Below are positions 54,029 to 63,005 of a stretch of DNA of 64,000 bases, in pieces; within the stretch, counting starts at the first letter, position 1, and the number at the start of each line of letters is the position of its first letter. Origin of the DNA: Winogradskyella bathintestinalis (GTDB lineage Bacteria; Bacteroidota; Bacteroidia; Flavobacteriales; Flavobacteriaceae); the NCBI RefSeq assembly GCF_030407435.1, contig NZ_JASDDK010000001.1:62001-126000 (forward strand), written 5' to 3'. Below the pieces are notes generated by a model. That model worked only from the letters and a program-made list of their open reading frames with translations, did not search any database and was not told the origin of the DNA. The position numbers were made by a program, and so were the translations under genes.

Positions 54029-56611
54029 TTACGCCGAATTACGACTCGCATTAATATTCCCAAATAATGAACGCGTAACCATATTAGCGTAAATCTTCAT
54101 TTGTTCATCATCTGGTTTTACACCAGCCTTTTCAAGCTCTTGAATTTTCTTTAAGGCATATTGCTGAATGGTTAGCAAAGGCAAAACAATGGACTCCCTA
54201 ACTGCAATGGATGCTTTACCCGCAGGCTCTTCTTCCATTAATTCTTTATAACCTGTTAATTTTAGTATGAGACGTTTTGATGTTTCATATTCGTTATAAA
54301 TAATTGTCCAAAATTCGCCATATTCAGTATCTTCTGCCATATATCTTGTTAAATCAAAAAAGGATTTAGACAAGGACATCATACTGTTTTCAATTAAGGT
54401 TTTAAAGAAATCAGATGTTTTAAATAGCGTTTGTACTTTTTCAAACTCTCCTGAATCTTCATAATGTTTTAAGGCTGTTCCAACGCCAAAAAATCCAGGA
54501 ACATTTTGCTTTAACTGACTCCACGAACCAACAAATGGAATGGCTCTTAAATCTTCGAATACTAAACCTTCAGCTTTACCACGCTTAGATGGACGACTAC
54601 CAATATTAGTTTTTGCATAATATTTAAGCGTACTCATGTGTTCTAAATAGGGAATAAACTTTGGATGCGCTTTAAAATCTGAATAAGCTTTGTAGCTACG
54701 CTTAGACAAATCTGTCATAACCTCTCTGTTCTCTGGAGTCATACTTAAATCTTTATTGCTAAGACTATTTCCAATTCCAGAACTTATTAATTGCTCCAAA
54801 TTATATTGCGAAGATTCTAAAGTCCCAAAATTAGAACTTATCGTCTGCCCTTGAATAGTGAGCTGCACTTCTTCATCTTCAATCGTTGGTCCTAAAGACG
54901 CATAAAAATTATGTGTTTTCCCACCTCCACGCGCAGGTGGCCCACCACGACCATCAAAGAAAATCACTTTAATACCATGTTCTCTAGAGACTCTGGTTAA
55001 ATTTTCTTTGGCTTTATATATCGCCCAATTCGCCATTAAATAACCCCCATCTTTGGTGCCATCACTAAAGCCTAGCATAATGGTTTGCCGATTTCCTCTA
55101 GATTTTAAATGCGCAGCATATTTAGGATTTTTGTATAATTCTTCCATCACGGCTGGTGCATTTTCTAAATCCGTTATCGTTTCAAAAAGTGGTCCAATAT
55201 CAACCGTTAATTCATCTTGAAATGCAACTAACTTTAACATAGTAAACAGTTGCATGACATTAAGGGTGGTTTGATTATTACTTATAATATAACGATTCGC
55301 CGCTTTTTCGCCATTGGTTTTCTGAATGGCTTTTATCGCTTTCATCGTATTTAAAGCTTTTAAAGTTTCTGCATCATTAATTAAGGACAAATCAACTTCC
55401 CCTTCTACTTTAGATAAAATCTGTACCTGTTCTTGTTCTGATAAATCGAAATAATTTTTTGGGAGTATGTCGCTTCCGCTTTCTATTAAAGCTTTCACCA
55501 TATCGTTAAAAAACTGGTGGTGTTTTCTACTATCTTGGCGTATGTCTAAATTCGCAAAATGAAACCCAAATAAATGCGTTTTATTAATTAAACTATTTAT
55601 TTCTTCTACATAAAGCGACTGATGGTTTTCTACAATAATCTGTTTAACCGCTTTTAATTCTGAAATAAAATGATTTAGCGTTAAGTCGGAAGCTTCATTT
55701 GTAATAATGCTATAAAGTTTGCGCTCCAAATTCATCATTCTATCTTCTACTCCTTCAAAAGTTAACTTTCGCTTTAGTTGCCTTACATTTCTGTAATAAT
55801 TCTTTATTATAGAGAGTCGTAATCTTGCAGCAACCTTCAAAGTGATTTCTGGAGTTACAAATGGGTTTCCATCTCTATCGCCACCAGGCCAGAAACCAAT
55901 ATTTATAATATCGTTATCTATTTGTTTTCCATCGAAAATATTTTGTTGAATGTAATCGTAAATCGATCCAAAAGATTTATAAAATACATTTTCTAAATAC
56001 CAGATTAAACTCACAGCTTCATCAAAAGGTGATGGTTTTTCGTGCTTGAAAAAAGGGGTTTTACCTAATTGTGCTAGTAAATCATTAATTCTCAACAAAT
56101 CATTCTGACGAATGGCCTCTGTTAAATCGGTAATAATTCCTAAAACTGAACCTGGATAAAACTGTGTAGGATGTGCCGTTAAAACAATCCGCACTTTAAA
56201 TTCTTCAAGGTATTTCTGAAGGGAATCTAACTTATTTTCTGCTGTCGTAGATTCTTTCAGACTTCTCAAAGTCCCAATACCATCCATGTTATTTACCACC
56301 GGAAAAGCAGCATCCTCAATAGCATCGAATAAAACAACTTGTCGTTCTATATATTGAATAAATCGAAACAATAAATTAATCTGACTTTCTGGTGAACGTC
56401 TGGCTTGATATTTCTTGAAAAATGATTCAACTATAGCTGTTGGGTTTTCTTTATTTGCAAATCCTTTTTGACAAGTTTCGTGAAATAAAGGCAATAAGGC
56501 TCCTGTTTTTGTCACACTATCAAACGGCAGCGTCATAAATATACTGTTATATATCTGATATTTTGATAGAACATTTTGATTGAATCGTGTAAGCTTTGGT
56601 TGTGTAGGCAT
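54029..56611 (-). CDS. ppc: Phosphoenolpyruvate carboxylase
   Basis: Anaplerotic enzyme making oxaloacetate from PEP and bicarbonate. It has 860 residues, normal for bacterial PEPC. The catalytic His is in VLTAHPTQFYPGSVL; GFWPGGDRDGNPFVTPE, the GFSDGTKDGGYLMANW loop and FFDGRGGPPARGGGKTH with catalytic Arg residues are present. The C-terminus reads GNINASRNSA, whereas most PEPCs end in RNTG. It follows leuB by 5 nt, so it is the last gene of the leu operon. This ties oxaloacetate supply to leucine synthesis. Confidence 0.95.
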   Translation of the reverse strand: MPTQPKLTRFNQNVLSKYQIYNSIFMTLPFDSVTKTGALLPLFHETCQKGFANKENPTAIVESFFKKYQARRSPESQINLLFRFIQYIERQVVLFDAIEDAAFPVVNNMDGIGTLRSLKESTTAENKLDSLQKYLEEFKVRIVLTAHPTQFYPGSVLGIITDLTEAIRQNDLLRINDLLAQLGKTPFFKHEKPSPFDEAVSLIWYLENVFYKSFGSIYDYIQQNIFDGKQIDNDIINIGFWPGGDRDGNPFVTPEITLKVAARLRLSIIKNYYRNVRQLKRKLTFEGVEDRMMNLERKLYSIITNEASDLTLNHFISELKAVKQIIVENHQSLYVEEINSLINKTHLFGFHFANLDIRQDSRKHHQFFNDMVKALIESGSDILPKNYFDLSEQEQVQILSKVEGEVDLSLINDAETLKALNTMKAIKAIQKTNGEKAANRYIISNNQTTLNVMQLFTMLKLVAFQDELTVDIGPLFETITDLENAPAVMEELYKNPKYAAHLKSRGNRQTIMLGFSDGTKDGGYLMANWAIYKAKENLTRVSREHGIKVIFFDGRGGPPARGGGKTHNFYASLGPTIEDEEVQLTIQGQTISSNFGTLESSQYNLEQLISSGIGNSLSNKDLSMTPENREVMTDLSKRSYKAYSDFKAHPKFIPYLEHMSTLKYYAKTNIGSRPSKRGKAEGLVFEDLRAIPFVGSWSQLKQNVPGFFGVGTALKHYEDSGEFEKVQTLFKTSDFFKTLIENSMMSLSKSFFDLTRYMAEDTEYGEFWTIIYNEYETSKRLILKLTGYKELMEEEPAGKASIAVRESIVLPLLTIQQYALKKIQELEKAGVKPDDEQMKIYANMVTRSLFGNINASRNSA

Positions 56612-56616
56612 TTAAT

Positions 56617-57735
56617 TTATATGATTGTAGATTGTCCTAAGTGGATGTTAGTAAAATTCATGTTGGTATCGCTCGGGTTATTAATAAAATCTTCGATAAA
56701 CTCACCAACTTTTCCCGTGGTTACATTGTCGTATTTTGTATTTATATCTGGTGTTGAAATATTAAGTTTTAATGATTTATCGACTCCCAGGCGTATCAAC
56801 TCCGCCTCAGAGAATAAACCAAAATGTTCTAATAACATGGCTGCAGATAAAATAGAAGCCACAGGATTGGCAATTCCTTTTCCCGTAGCTTGCGGAAATG
56901 ACCCGTGAATAGGTTCAAACATTGCGTATTTTTCTCCTATCGATGCTGAAGCAAGTAAGCCAATAGAACCGCCGATAACGCTAGCCTCATCACTAATAAT
57001 ATCTCCAAACATATTTTCGGTTAAAATTACATCAAATTGTTTAGGATTCAATATCATTTGCATAGCAGCATTATCTACAAATAAGAAATCTAAGATAACA
57101 TCTTTATAGTCTTCTGCAATTTCAGCCACCACTTTTCTCCAGAGTCTTGAAGTTTCTAGTACATTGGCTTTATCTATTAACGTTACTTTATGCTTTCGCA
57201 TTTGTGCCGCTTTAAAAGCCAAGTGGGCAATACGCTCAATTTCTTTCCGTGAATATTCACATAAATCCGAGGCCACATTACCATCCTTACTCAATTGTTT
57301 TTCACCAAAATAAATGCCACCTGTTAATTCACGATAAATACTAATATCTGTACCTTTAATGATATGTTTCTTTAATGGAGATTTATCTAGTAATGCCTCA
57401 TAAGCTTGAACTGGTCTAATATTAGCAAATAGACCTAATTCTTTTCTCAGTCTTAAAAGTCCTTGTTCTGGTCGCACTTTTGCAGAAGGGTCGTTGTCAT
57501 ATTTCGGATGCCCAATTGCTCCAAATAAAATAGCATCTGTAGACCGACATAAATCTAAAGTTTTCTCCGGTAATGGATTATTATACTTATCTATTGCTAT
57601 TGCACCAACATCTGCATTGGTAAATTTAAAATTATGGTTAAATTCTGAAGCAATCGCTTTTAGAACTTTTACGGCTTGACTGGTTACTTCTGAACCAATA
57701 CCGTCACCTGGTAAAACGGCTATATTTAACTTCAT
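56617..57735 (-). CDS. leuB: 3-isopropylmalate dehydrogenase
   Basis: NAD- and Mg-dependent oxidative decarboxylation of 3-isopropylmalate. It has 372 residues. Motifs: VLPGDGIGSEV, LLRLRKELGLFANIRPVQ, RELTGGIYFGEK, the catalytic Tyr/Lys region, DVILTENMFGDIISDEASVIGGSIGLLASAS and EPIHGSFPQATGKGIANPVASILSAAM. It follows leuD by 8 nt. The C-terminal extension after the helix IEDFINNPSD is about 15 residues and may result from the tight join to ppc. Confidence 0.97.
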   Translation of the reverse strand: MKLNIAVLPGDGIGSEVTSQAVKVLKAIASEFNHNFKFTNADVGAIAIDKYNNPLPEKTLDLCRSTDAILFGAIGHPKYDNDPSAKVRPEQGLLRLRKELGLFANIRPVQAYEALLDKSPLKKHIIKGTDISIYRELTGGIYFGEKQLSKDGNVASDLCEYSRKEIERIAHLAFKAAQMRKHKVTLIDKANVLETSRLWRKVVAEIAEDYKDVILDFLFVDNAAMQMILNPKQFDVILTENMFGDIISDEASVIGGSIGLLASASIGEKYAMFEPIHGSFPQATGKGIANPVASILSAAMLLEHFGLFSEAELIRLGVDKSLKLNISTPDINTKYDNVTTGKVGEFIEDFINNPSDTNMNFTNIHLGQSTII

Positions 57736-57743
57736 TGTGTTAT

Positions 57744-58334
57744 TTAATATATTTTCTGAGCTTCAAAAGTCTCAATTTGTTCTTTATGATTTATAAGATA
57801 ATCAATGTCATCATAACCATTGATCATACATGTTTTTTTATAGGCATCAATTTCGAAATTCTCGGATAATTCTGAATCCTTAATTGAAATAATCTGTTTT
57901 TGGAGATTAACTACTAATTCTGTCTCTGGATTGGACTCAATTTTATGCATTAAGTCACTTAAAAATTCTGGTGACACCTGTACTGGCAACAATCCATTAT
58001 TTAAAGCATTGCCTTTAAATATGTCAGCAAAAAAACTAGACACGACTACTTCAAATCCAAAATCTGTAATGGCCCACGCTGCATGCTCTCTACTCGATCC
58101 GCAGCCAAAATTATCTCCGGCCACTAAAATGCTTCCTGAATATTTTGAATCATTTAAAACAAAATCCGTATTTATGGTTCCATCTTTATGGTATCTCCAA
58201 TCTCTGAAGACATTATCACCAAAGCCTTTTCTATCCGTTGCTTTTAAAAAACGCGCAGGTATGATTTGATCGGTATCTACATTCTCAATATTTAATGGAA
58301 TGGCCCTAGATTGTAATGTTGTAAATTTCTCCAT
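57744..58334 (-). CDS. leuD: 3-isopropylmalate dehydratase small subunit
   Basis: The 196-residue swivel-domain subunit of isopropylmalate isomerase. It begins with the family pattern [22 protein letters not shown] and contains the substrate-binding [22 protein letters not shown] and [18 protein letters not shown]. It overlaps leuC by 1 nt, as usual for the leuCD pair. Confidence 0.97.
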   Translation of the reverse strand: MEKFTTLQSRAIPLNIENVDTDQIIPARFLKATDRKGFGDNVFRDWRYHKDGTINTDFVLNDSKYSGSILVAGDNFGCGSSREHAAWAITDFGFEVVVSSFFADIFKGNALNNGLLPVQVSPEFLSDLMHKIESNPETELVVNLQKQIISIKDSELSENFEIDAYKKTCMINGYDDIDYLINHKEQIETFEAQKIY

Positions 58335-59722
58335 TAATTTAATTGCTTTGAAATATCTATAATTTTACCTTCTACTGCAGTTGCAGCAGCCACTAAAGGA
58401 CTTGCTAAAATGGTACGCGACCCCTGACCTTGTCGTCCTTCAAAATTCCTATTGGAGGTTGATACACAGTATTCCCCTTGTGGAATCTTATCGTCATTCA
58501 TAGCCAAACATGCCGAACACCCCGGCTGACGCAATTCAAACCCGGCTTCATCAAAAACAGTTTTTAAGCCTTCTTTTATAATCTGTGTTTCAACTTGTTT
58601 ACTTCCTGGCACCAACCAAGCTGTTACATTATCCGCTTTTTTCTTTCCTTTTATATAGTTTGCAGCAACTCTAAAATCTTCGATTCTAGAATTGGTACAA
58701 CTCCCTATAAACACAAAATTGATAGGCTTATTAATTAAACTTTCACCAGCTTCAAAATCCATATAGGCCAATGATTTTTTAAATGATGGGTTTTCATCAA
58801 CCGGGATATTTTCAGAAATTTTAATACCCATGCCTGGATTTGTGCCATACGTAATCATGGGTTCTATATCTTCTGCATCGAAGCTATATTCTTGGTCAAA
58901 TTGTGCGCCGTTATCTGTTGGTAAAGTTTTCCAATAGACAACTTTCTTTTCGAAATCATCTCCTGTTGGAGCAAATTTTCGTCCTTTTACATAGTTGAAA
59001 GTAGTTTCATCTGGCGCAATCATACCTCCTCGCGCACCCATTTCTATACTCATGTTACAAACGGTCATTCGGCCTTCCATACTCATGTCTTCAAACACAT
59101 TTCCTGCATATTCACAGAAATAGCCCGTACCCGAATTGGTGCCTAATTTTGAAATAATATAAAGAATGACATCTTTTGGTAAGACGCCATTCTTTAATTT
59201 GCCATTAACGGAAACCCTTAGACTTTTTGGTTTGGTAATCAACAAGCATTGACTTGCAAAAACTTGCGCTACCTGACTAGTTCCGATACCAAAAGCAATA
59301 GCTCCGAAAGCACCATGTGTCGACGTATGACTATCACCACAGACCATGGTTAAACCAGGTTGTGTAACCCCTAACTCAGGCGCCATTACATGGACAATTC
59401 CATTATATTTATGTCCCAATTCATATAATGTAATATTGTTTTTTTTACAATTTTCAGAAAGCTGCTCTAATTGTTTTCTCGATAGTGCATCTTTAATGGG
59501 CTGATCTTGATGTAATGTTGGAGTATTGTGATCTGCCGTAGCCACAATTTGTTTAGGTCTGAAAACCGGAATACCACGATCTTCTAATTCATTGAAAGCT
59601 TGCGGACTTGTTACTTCGTGAATTAAATGTTTATCAATATATAAAACCTGAGGACCATTGGTTATATTACTTACCACGTGAGAATCCCAGACTTTATCGA
59701 ATAATGTTTTTTTTGTTGTCAT
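58334..59722 (-). CDS. leuC: 3-isopropylmalate dehydratase large subunit
   Basis: The 462-residue aconitase-family [4Fe-4S] subunit of isopropylmalate isomerase. Cluster cysteines are visible in [12 protein letters not shown] (one) and [12 protein letters not shown] (two). The N-terminal [12 protein letters not shown] and [25 protein letters not shown] are classical LeuC motifs. A start-proximal hairpin lies in the 55-nt gap after leuA. Confidence 0.97.
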   Translation of the reverse strand: MTTKKTLFDKVWDSHVVSNITNGPQVLYIDKHLIHEVTSPQAFNELEDRGIPVFRPKQIVATADHNTPTLHQDQPIKDALSRKQLEQLSENCKKNNITLYELGHKYNGIVHVMAPELGVTQPGLTMVCGDSHTSTHGAFGAIAFGIGTSQVAQVFASQCLLITKPKSLRVSVNGKLKNGVLPKDVILYIISKLGTNSGTGYFCEYAGNVFEDMSMEGRMTVCNMSIEMGARGGMIAPDETTFNYVKGRKFAPTGDDFEKKVVYWKTLPTDNGAQFDQEYSFDAEDIEPMITYGTNPGMGIKISENIPVDENPSFKKSLAYMDFEAGESLINKPINFVFIGSCTNSRIEDFRVAANYIKGKKKADNVTAWLVPGSKQVETQIIKEGLKTVFDEAGFELRQPGCSACLAMNDDKIPQGEYCVSTSNRNFEGRQGQGSRTILASPLVAAATAVEGKIIDISKQLN

Positions 59723-59731
59723 ATTTATTTT

Positions 59732-59743
59732 CCGCGAAAGCGG
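59732..59743 (-). repeat. Start-proximal TTTC-loop hairpin before leuC
   Basis: On the minus strand: CCGC, TTTC loop, GCGG, four pairs, preceded by AAAGAAATTA and ending 9 nt before the leuC ATG. The CCGCTTTCGCGG core equals that of the GNAT and proC copies. Confidence 0.7.
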
Positions 59744-59777
59744 TAATTTCTTTTTTTAGACATGTGTCTATTATGGG

Positions 59778-60953
59778 TTAGGCTGAAATTATCTGTTGAT
59801 ACACCTTGCTCGTTTCAATAATTTGATGAATATCATTATCATTTATTTCTTTCTTTCTATCTGCAAAATTCAAAAAATTAGAATACACTTCATCTAACTG
59901 AAGTTTTGTTAGTTCATAACCTACATTTTTAGCTCTATAAGCCAACGCCGCACGTCCACTTCTTGCGGTTAAAACTATAGCCGACTTAGTAACCCCAACA
60001 TCTTTAGGATTTATAATTTCGTATGTGGCTCGGTTTTTTATAACCCCATCTTGATGAATTCCAGAACTGTGAGCAAAGGCATTTGCACCGACAATAGCCT
60101 TATTTGGCTGGGTATAAATTCCCATACTATCACTTACTAATTGACTTATTCCGTATAGCATTGACGTATTAATGTGAGTATCTAAGTTGAGATAAGGGTG
60201 TTGTTTTAACACCATTACCACTTCTTCTAATGCTGTGTTTCCTGCACGTTCTCCAATACCATTAATGGTACATTCTATTTGTCTTGCTCCATTAATAACA
60301 CCTTCAATAGAATTTGCAGTTGCCAACCCTAAATCATTGTGGCAATGGCAAGATAAAATTGCTTTTTCTATACCCTTAACATGCTCTTTTAAGTACTTAA
60401 TTTTTGCACCGTACTCACCTGGTAAGCAATAACCTGTAGTGTCAGGAATGTTTAAGACCGTTGCACCGGCCTTAATAGCAGCCTCACAAACTCTAGCTAA
60501 ATACTCGTTATCAGTTCTACCCGCATCTTCAGCGTAAAACTCAACATCTTCAACAAATGATTTCGCATATTTTACAGCTTCAAAAGCCCGCTCTATAATA
60601 GACTCTCTATTCGATTTAAATTTATGAATTATGTGTGAATCAGAAGTACCGATACCCGTATGAATTCTCGGTTTTACAGCATACTTTAACGATTCTGCAG
60701 CCACCTTAATATCGTTTTGAACCGAACGGGTTAACCCACAAACAGTTGCATTTTTTACCATTTTTGAAATAGCCTCAACTGATTTAAAATCGCCAGGACT
60801 AGATACCGGAAAACCGGCCTCTATAACATCGACACCAAGCGCATCTAACCGTTCTGCGATAAGTACTTTTTGTTCTTTATTAAGTTTGCAACCTGGAACT
60901 TGTTCCCCATCACGCAAAGTTGTATCGAAGATTTGTATATTGTTATCAGACAT
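59778..60953 (-). CDS. leuA: 2-isopropylmalate synthase, short form without regulatory domain
   Basis: Condenses 2-oxoisovalerate with acetyl-CoA, the committed step to leucine. The DRE-TIM barrel is complete: [14 protein letters not shown] (metal-binding Asp and catalytic Arg), [15 protein letters not shown] with metal His residues, [18 protein letters not shown], and the [13 protein letters not shown] linker. The protein ends at residue 391, about where the C-terminal allosteric domain of the 500-residue enzymes would begin. So leucine feedback, if present, must act another way. First gene of leuA-C-D-B-ppc. Confidence 0.93.
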   Translation of the reverse strand: MSDNNIQIFDTTLRDGEQVPGCKLNKEQKVLIAERLDALGVDVIEAGFPVSSPGDFKSVEAISKMVKNATVCGLTRSVQNDIKVAAESLKYAVKPRIHTGIGTSDSHIIHKFKSNRESIIERAFEAVKYAKSFVEDVEFYAEDAGRTDNEYLARVCEAAIKAGATVLNIPDTTGYCLPGEYGAKIKYLKEHVKGIEKAILSCHCHNDLGLATANSIEGVINGARQIECTINGIGERAGNTALEEVVMVLKQHPYLNLDTHINTSMLYGISQLVSDSMGIYTQPNKAIVGANAFAHSSGIHQDGVIKNRATYEIINPKDVGVTKSAIVLTARSGRAALAYRAKNVGYELTKLQLDEVYSNFLNFADRKKEINDNDIHQIIETSKVYQQIISA

Positions 60954-61097
60954 ATATCAAAATATATTTATAGTATTGTCTTACGAATATATGTTTTGAT
61001 CTAGATTCGAACTTTGACTCATGAGTTAATTTACGATGTTCAGTCGCTCAAATAGATTGTATTTATTTGATTTACAGTTATATAAACTTGTTTTCCA

Positions 61098-62648
61098 TTG
61101 ACAACTAAAGACCAAAAAGATAATTTATTTTCTCTCATTAAGTCATTGACCAAGTCCGAGAAACGACAATTCAAACTTTATGTAGGCCGACTTGGGGTGA
61201 ATTCTAATTCTAAATTTTTAAAACTTTTTAATTTTTTAGATAAAGCAAAAGGTTACAACGAAGATTTAATAATAAAAAGTGGTATAGTAAAAAAACAGCA
61301 GCTATCTAATGTAAAAGCACATCTATATAAACAAATTTTAATAAGTTTAAGACTTAACCCCTCACATCAAGATCTACGCTTACAAATTAGAGAACAGCAA
61401 GATTTTGCTGCAATTTTATATCACAAAGGACTCTACAAACAAAGCTTAAAAATTTTAGACAAAGCCAAAGAACTCGCGATTATAAACGAAGAAAAAAATT
61501 CAGCTTTTGAAATTGTTGAACTCGAAAAAGTTATAGAGTCTCAATACATTACCCGTAGTATCAGTACCCGAGCAGATGAATTGGCTATTCAAGCTAAAGA
61601 GCTCAGTTCTCTTAATGTTATTGCAAGTAAGCTTTCTAATTTATCACTTCAATTATACAGCAATATATTAAAAACAGGCTATGTTAAAAATGAACAAGAG
61701 GCCAATATTGTTATCAATTATTTTAATGAACGATTACCTAAATTAAATTTTGACACCTTAGGTTTTCGTGAAAAATTATGGCTATATAAAGCCAATTTAT
61801 GGCAAAGTTTTTTACTTCAAGATTTTTTGAACTGTTATAAATATGCTTCAAAATGGGTAGATTTATTTCACCAAAACCCTAGCATGATTAATCTCAATCC
61901 TGTTTTCTATTTAAAAGGAAATAATTATCTTTTAGAGTCTTTGTTCTTTATTGGAAACAAGCCAAAATTCATAAACAAATTAAAACAATTTGAAACCACC
62001 GTTCACAATACAAAATTTAATAAAGACGAAAATGTATCTGCTTTAATATTTCTTTACACCAACTTTCATAGTATTAATCAACACTATATTGACGGTAGCT
62101 TTGAAGAAGGGTTAGCTGTAATTCCGAAAATTGAAAAAGAACTGATTCAGTATAAAGAGCGTATTGATCCACATCATAAAATGATATTTTATTACAAGTT
62201 TGCCAGTTTGCACTTCGGGGCCGGTAATAATAAAGCCTGTATAAAATATCTCGATAAAATTATTTCTAATAAATCCCTTTCAATGCGCGAAGATTTACTC
62301 TGTTTTTCAAGAGTATTAAATCTTGTGGCCCATTATGAAGCCGGGTTAGACTATCATTTAGAATCCCTTTTAAGAAGTACGTACAAATTTTTAATAAAAA
62401 TGAATGACTTGCATGAAGTGCAAAAGGAAATGATAAAATTTATTAGAGGACTGCAAGATATTTATCCTCACGATCTTAAAAATGCGTTTAAGGAATTGCA
62501 TACAACCCTAAAAACTTACGAGGACCATCCCTTTGAAAGACGAGCATTTCTCTATTTAGATATTATTTCTTGGCTTGAAAGTAAAATTGAAAACAAGCCT
62601 GTTGGAGAAATTATCCAGACTAAGTATTTGTTAAAAAATACGCTTTGA
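61098..62648 (+). CDS. Conserved helical-repeat (TPR-like) protein of unknown function
   Basis: A 516-residue, soluble, almost all-helical protein without signal peptide or membrane segment. It opens with KDNLFSLIKSLTKSEKRQFKLYV and continues with many amphipathic helix pairs such as LYHKGLYKQSLKILDKAKELA and KFASLHFGAGNNKACIKYLDKI, which look like TPR repeats. I do not recognise a catalytic motif. The only early in-frame start is a TTG at 61098; the next in-frame ATG is far downstream. I recall similar unnamed proteins in other Flavobacteriaceae. It is divergent from leuA across 144 nt and monocistronic, with the metY riboswitch region following. Confidence 0.75.
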   Translation: MTTKDQKDNLFSLIKSLTKSEKRQFKLYVGRLGVNSNSKFLKLFNFLDKAKGYNEDLIIKSGIVKKQQLSNVKAHLYKQILISLRLNPSHQDLRLQIREQQDFAAILYHKGLYKQSLKILDKAKELAIINEEKNSAFEIVELEKVIESQYITRSISTRADELAIQAKELSSLNVIASKLSNLSLQLYSNILKTGYVKNEQEANIVINYFNERLPKLNFDTLGFREKLWLYKANLWQSFLLQDFLNCYKYASKWVDLFHQNPSMINLNPVFYLKGNNYLLESLFFIGNKPKFINKLKQFETTVHNTKFNKDENVSALIFLYTNFHSINQHYIDGSFEEGLAVIPKIEKELIQYKERIDPHHKMIFYYKFASLHFGAGNNKACIKYLDKIISNKSLSMREDLLCFSRVLNLVAHYEAGLDYHLESLLRSTYKFLIKMNDLHEVQKEMIKFIRGLQDIYPHDLKNAFKELHTTLKTYEDHPFERRAFLYLDIISWLESKIENKPVGEIIQTKYLLKNTL

Positions 62649-62689
62649 TTGTCAGAATATCATAAAAAAATATAAAAAGTCTAAAAAAA

Positions 62690-62722
62690 TTTGGAATTCT
62701 AATTTTTGTATTGCAATATTTG
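62690..62722 (+). promoter_or_regulatory. Possible metY promoter
   Basis: TTTG (62690-62693) and AATATTTG (62715-62722, one mismatch to TAnnTTTG) are 21 nt apart. Transcription would begin near 62728, about 25 nt before the riboswitch. The spacing is slightly long, so the call is tentative. Confidence 0.4.
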
Positions 62723-62752
62723 TGCTCACAAAGTTCAAACACTTACTGAAAT

Positions 62753-62872
62753 GTTATCAAGAAAGGTGGAGGGAATGACCCTATGAAACCTTAGCAACCC
62801 TTAGATTTACTAAGAAGGTGCTAAATTCTACTTAAATATGCAAGTCATTTTTTGCACATTTGGATAGATAAC
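62753..62872 (+). promoter_or_regulatory. SAM-I riboswitch (S-box) aptamer
   Basis: The conserved S-box core is plain: TTATCAAGAAAGGTGGAGGG, then AATGACCCTATGAAACCTTAGCAACC and AAGGTGCTAAATTCTAC. P1 closes with GTTATC (62753-62758) pairing with GATAAC (62867-62872). It binds S-adenosylmethionine and, with the terminator just downstream, should shut off metY when SAM is plentiful. Confidence 0.95.
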
Positions 62873-62877
62873 TCAAG

Positions 62878-62913
62878 ACTAATTACTCATCTGTAATTAG
62901 TATTTTCTTTTTA
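62878..62913 (+). terminator. Riboswitch expression-platform terminator
   Basis: ACTAATTAC (62878-62886) pairs perfectly with GTAATTAGT (62893-62901), loop TCATCT, followed by ATTTTCTTTTT. It begins 5 nt after the aptamer P1 stem, the usual position for SAM-dependent termination. The stem is AT rich and therefore weak. Confidence 0.75.
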
Positions 62914-62932
62914 ATATTTTTCTATTAAGTAC

Positions 62933-62957
62933 GCTTCACGTTCAAAGAACATGAGGC
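62933..62957. repeat. Hairpin GCTTCACGTTC/GAACATGAGGC upstream of metY
   Basis: An 11-position stem (one mismatch, one G-T) with an AAA loop, between the riboswitch terminator and the metY ATG (49 nt away). It has no T run. It may be another dispersed palindrome. Confidence 0.5.
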
Positions 62958-63005
62958 TTATTTGGCTTTTGGTTTAATCTTTTATTAACTCAAAAACTTA
63001 GAAGA

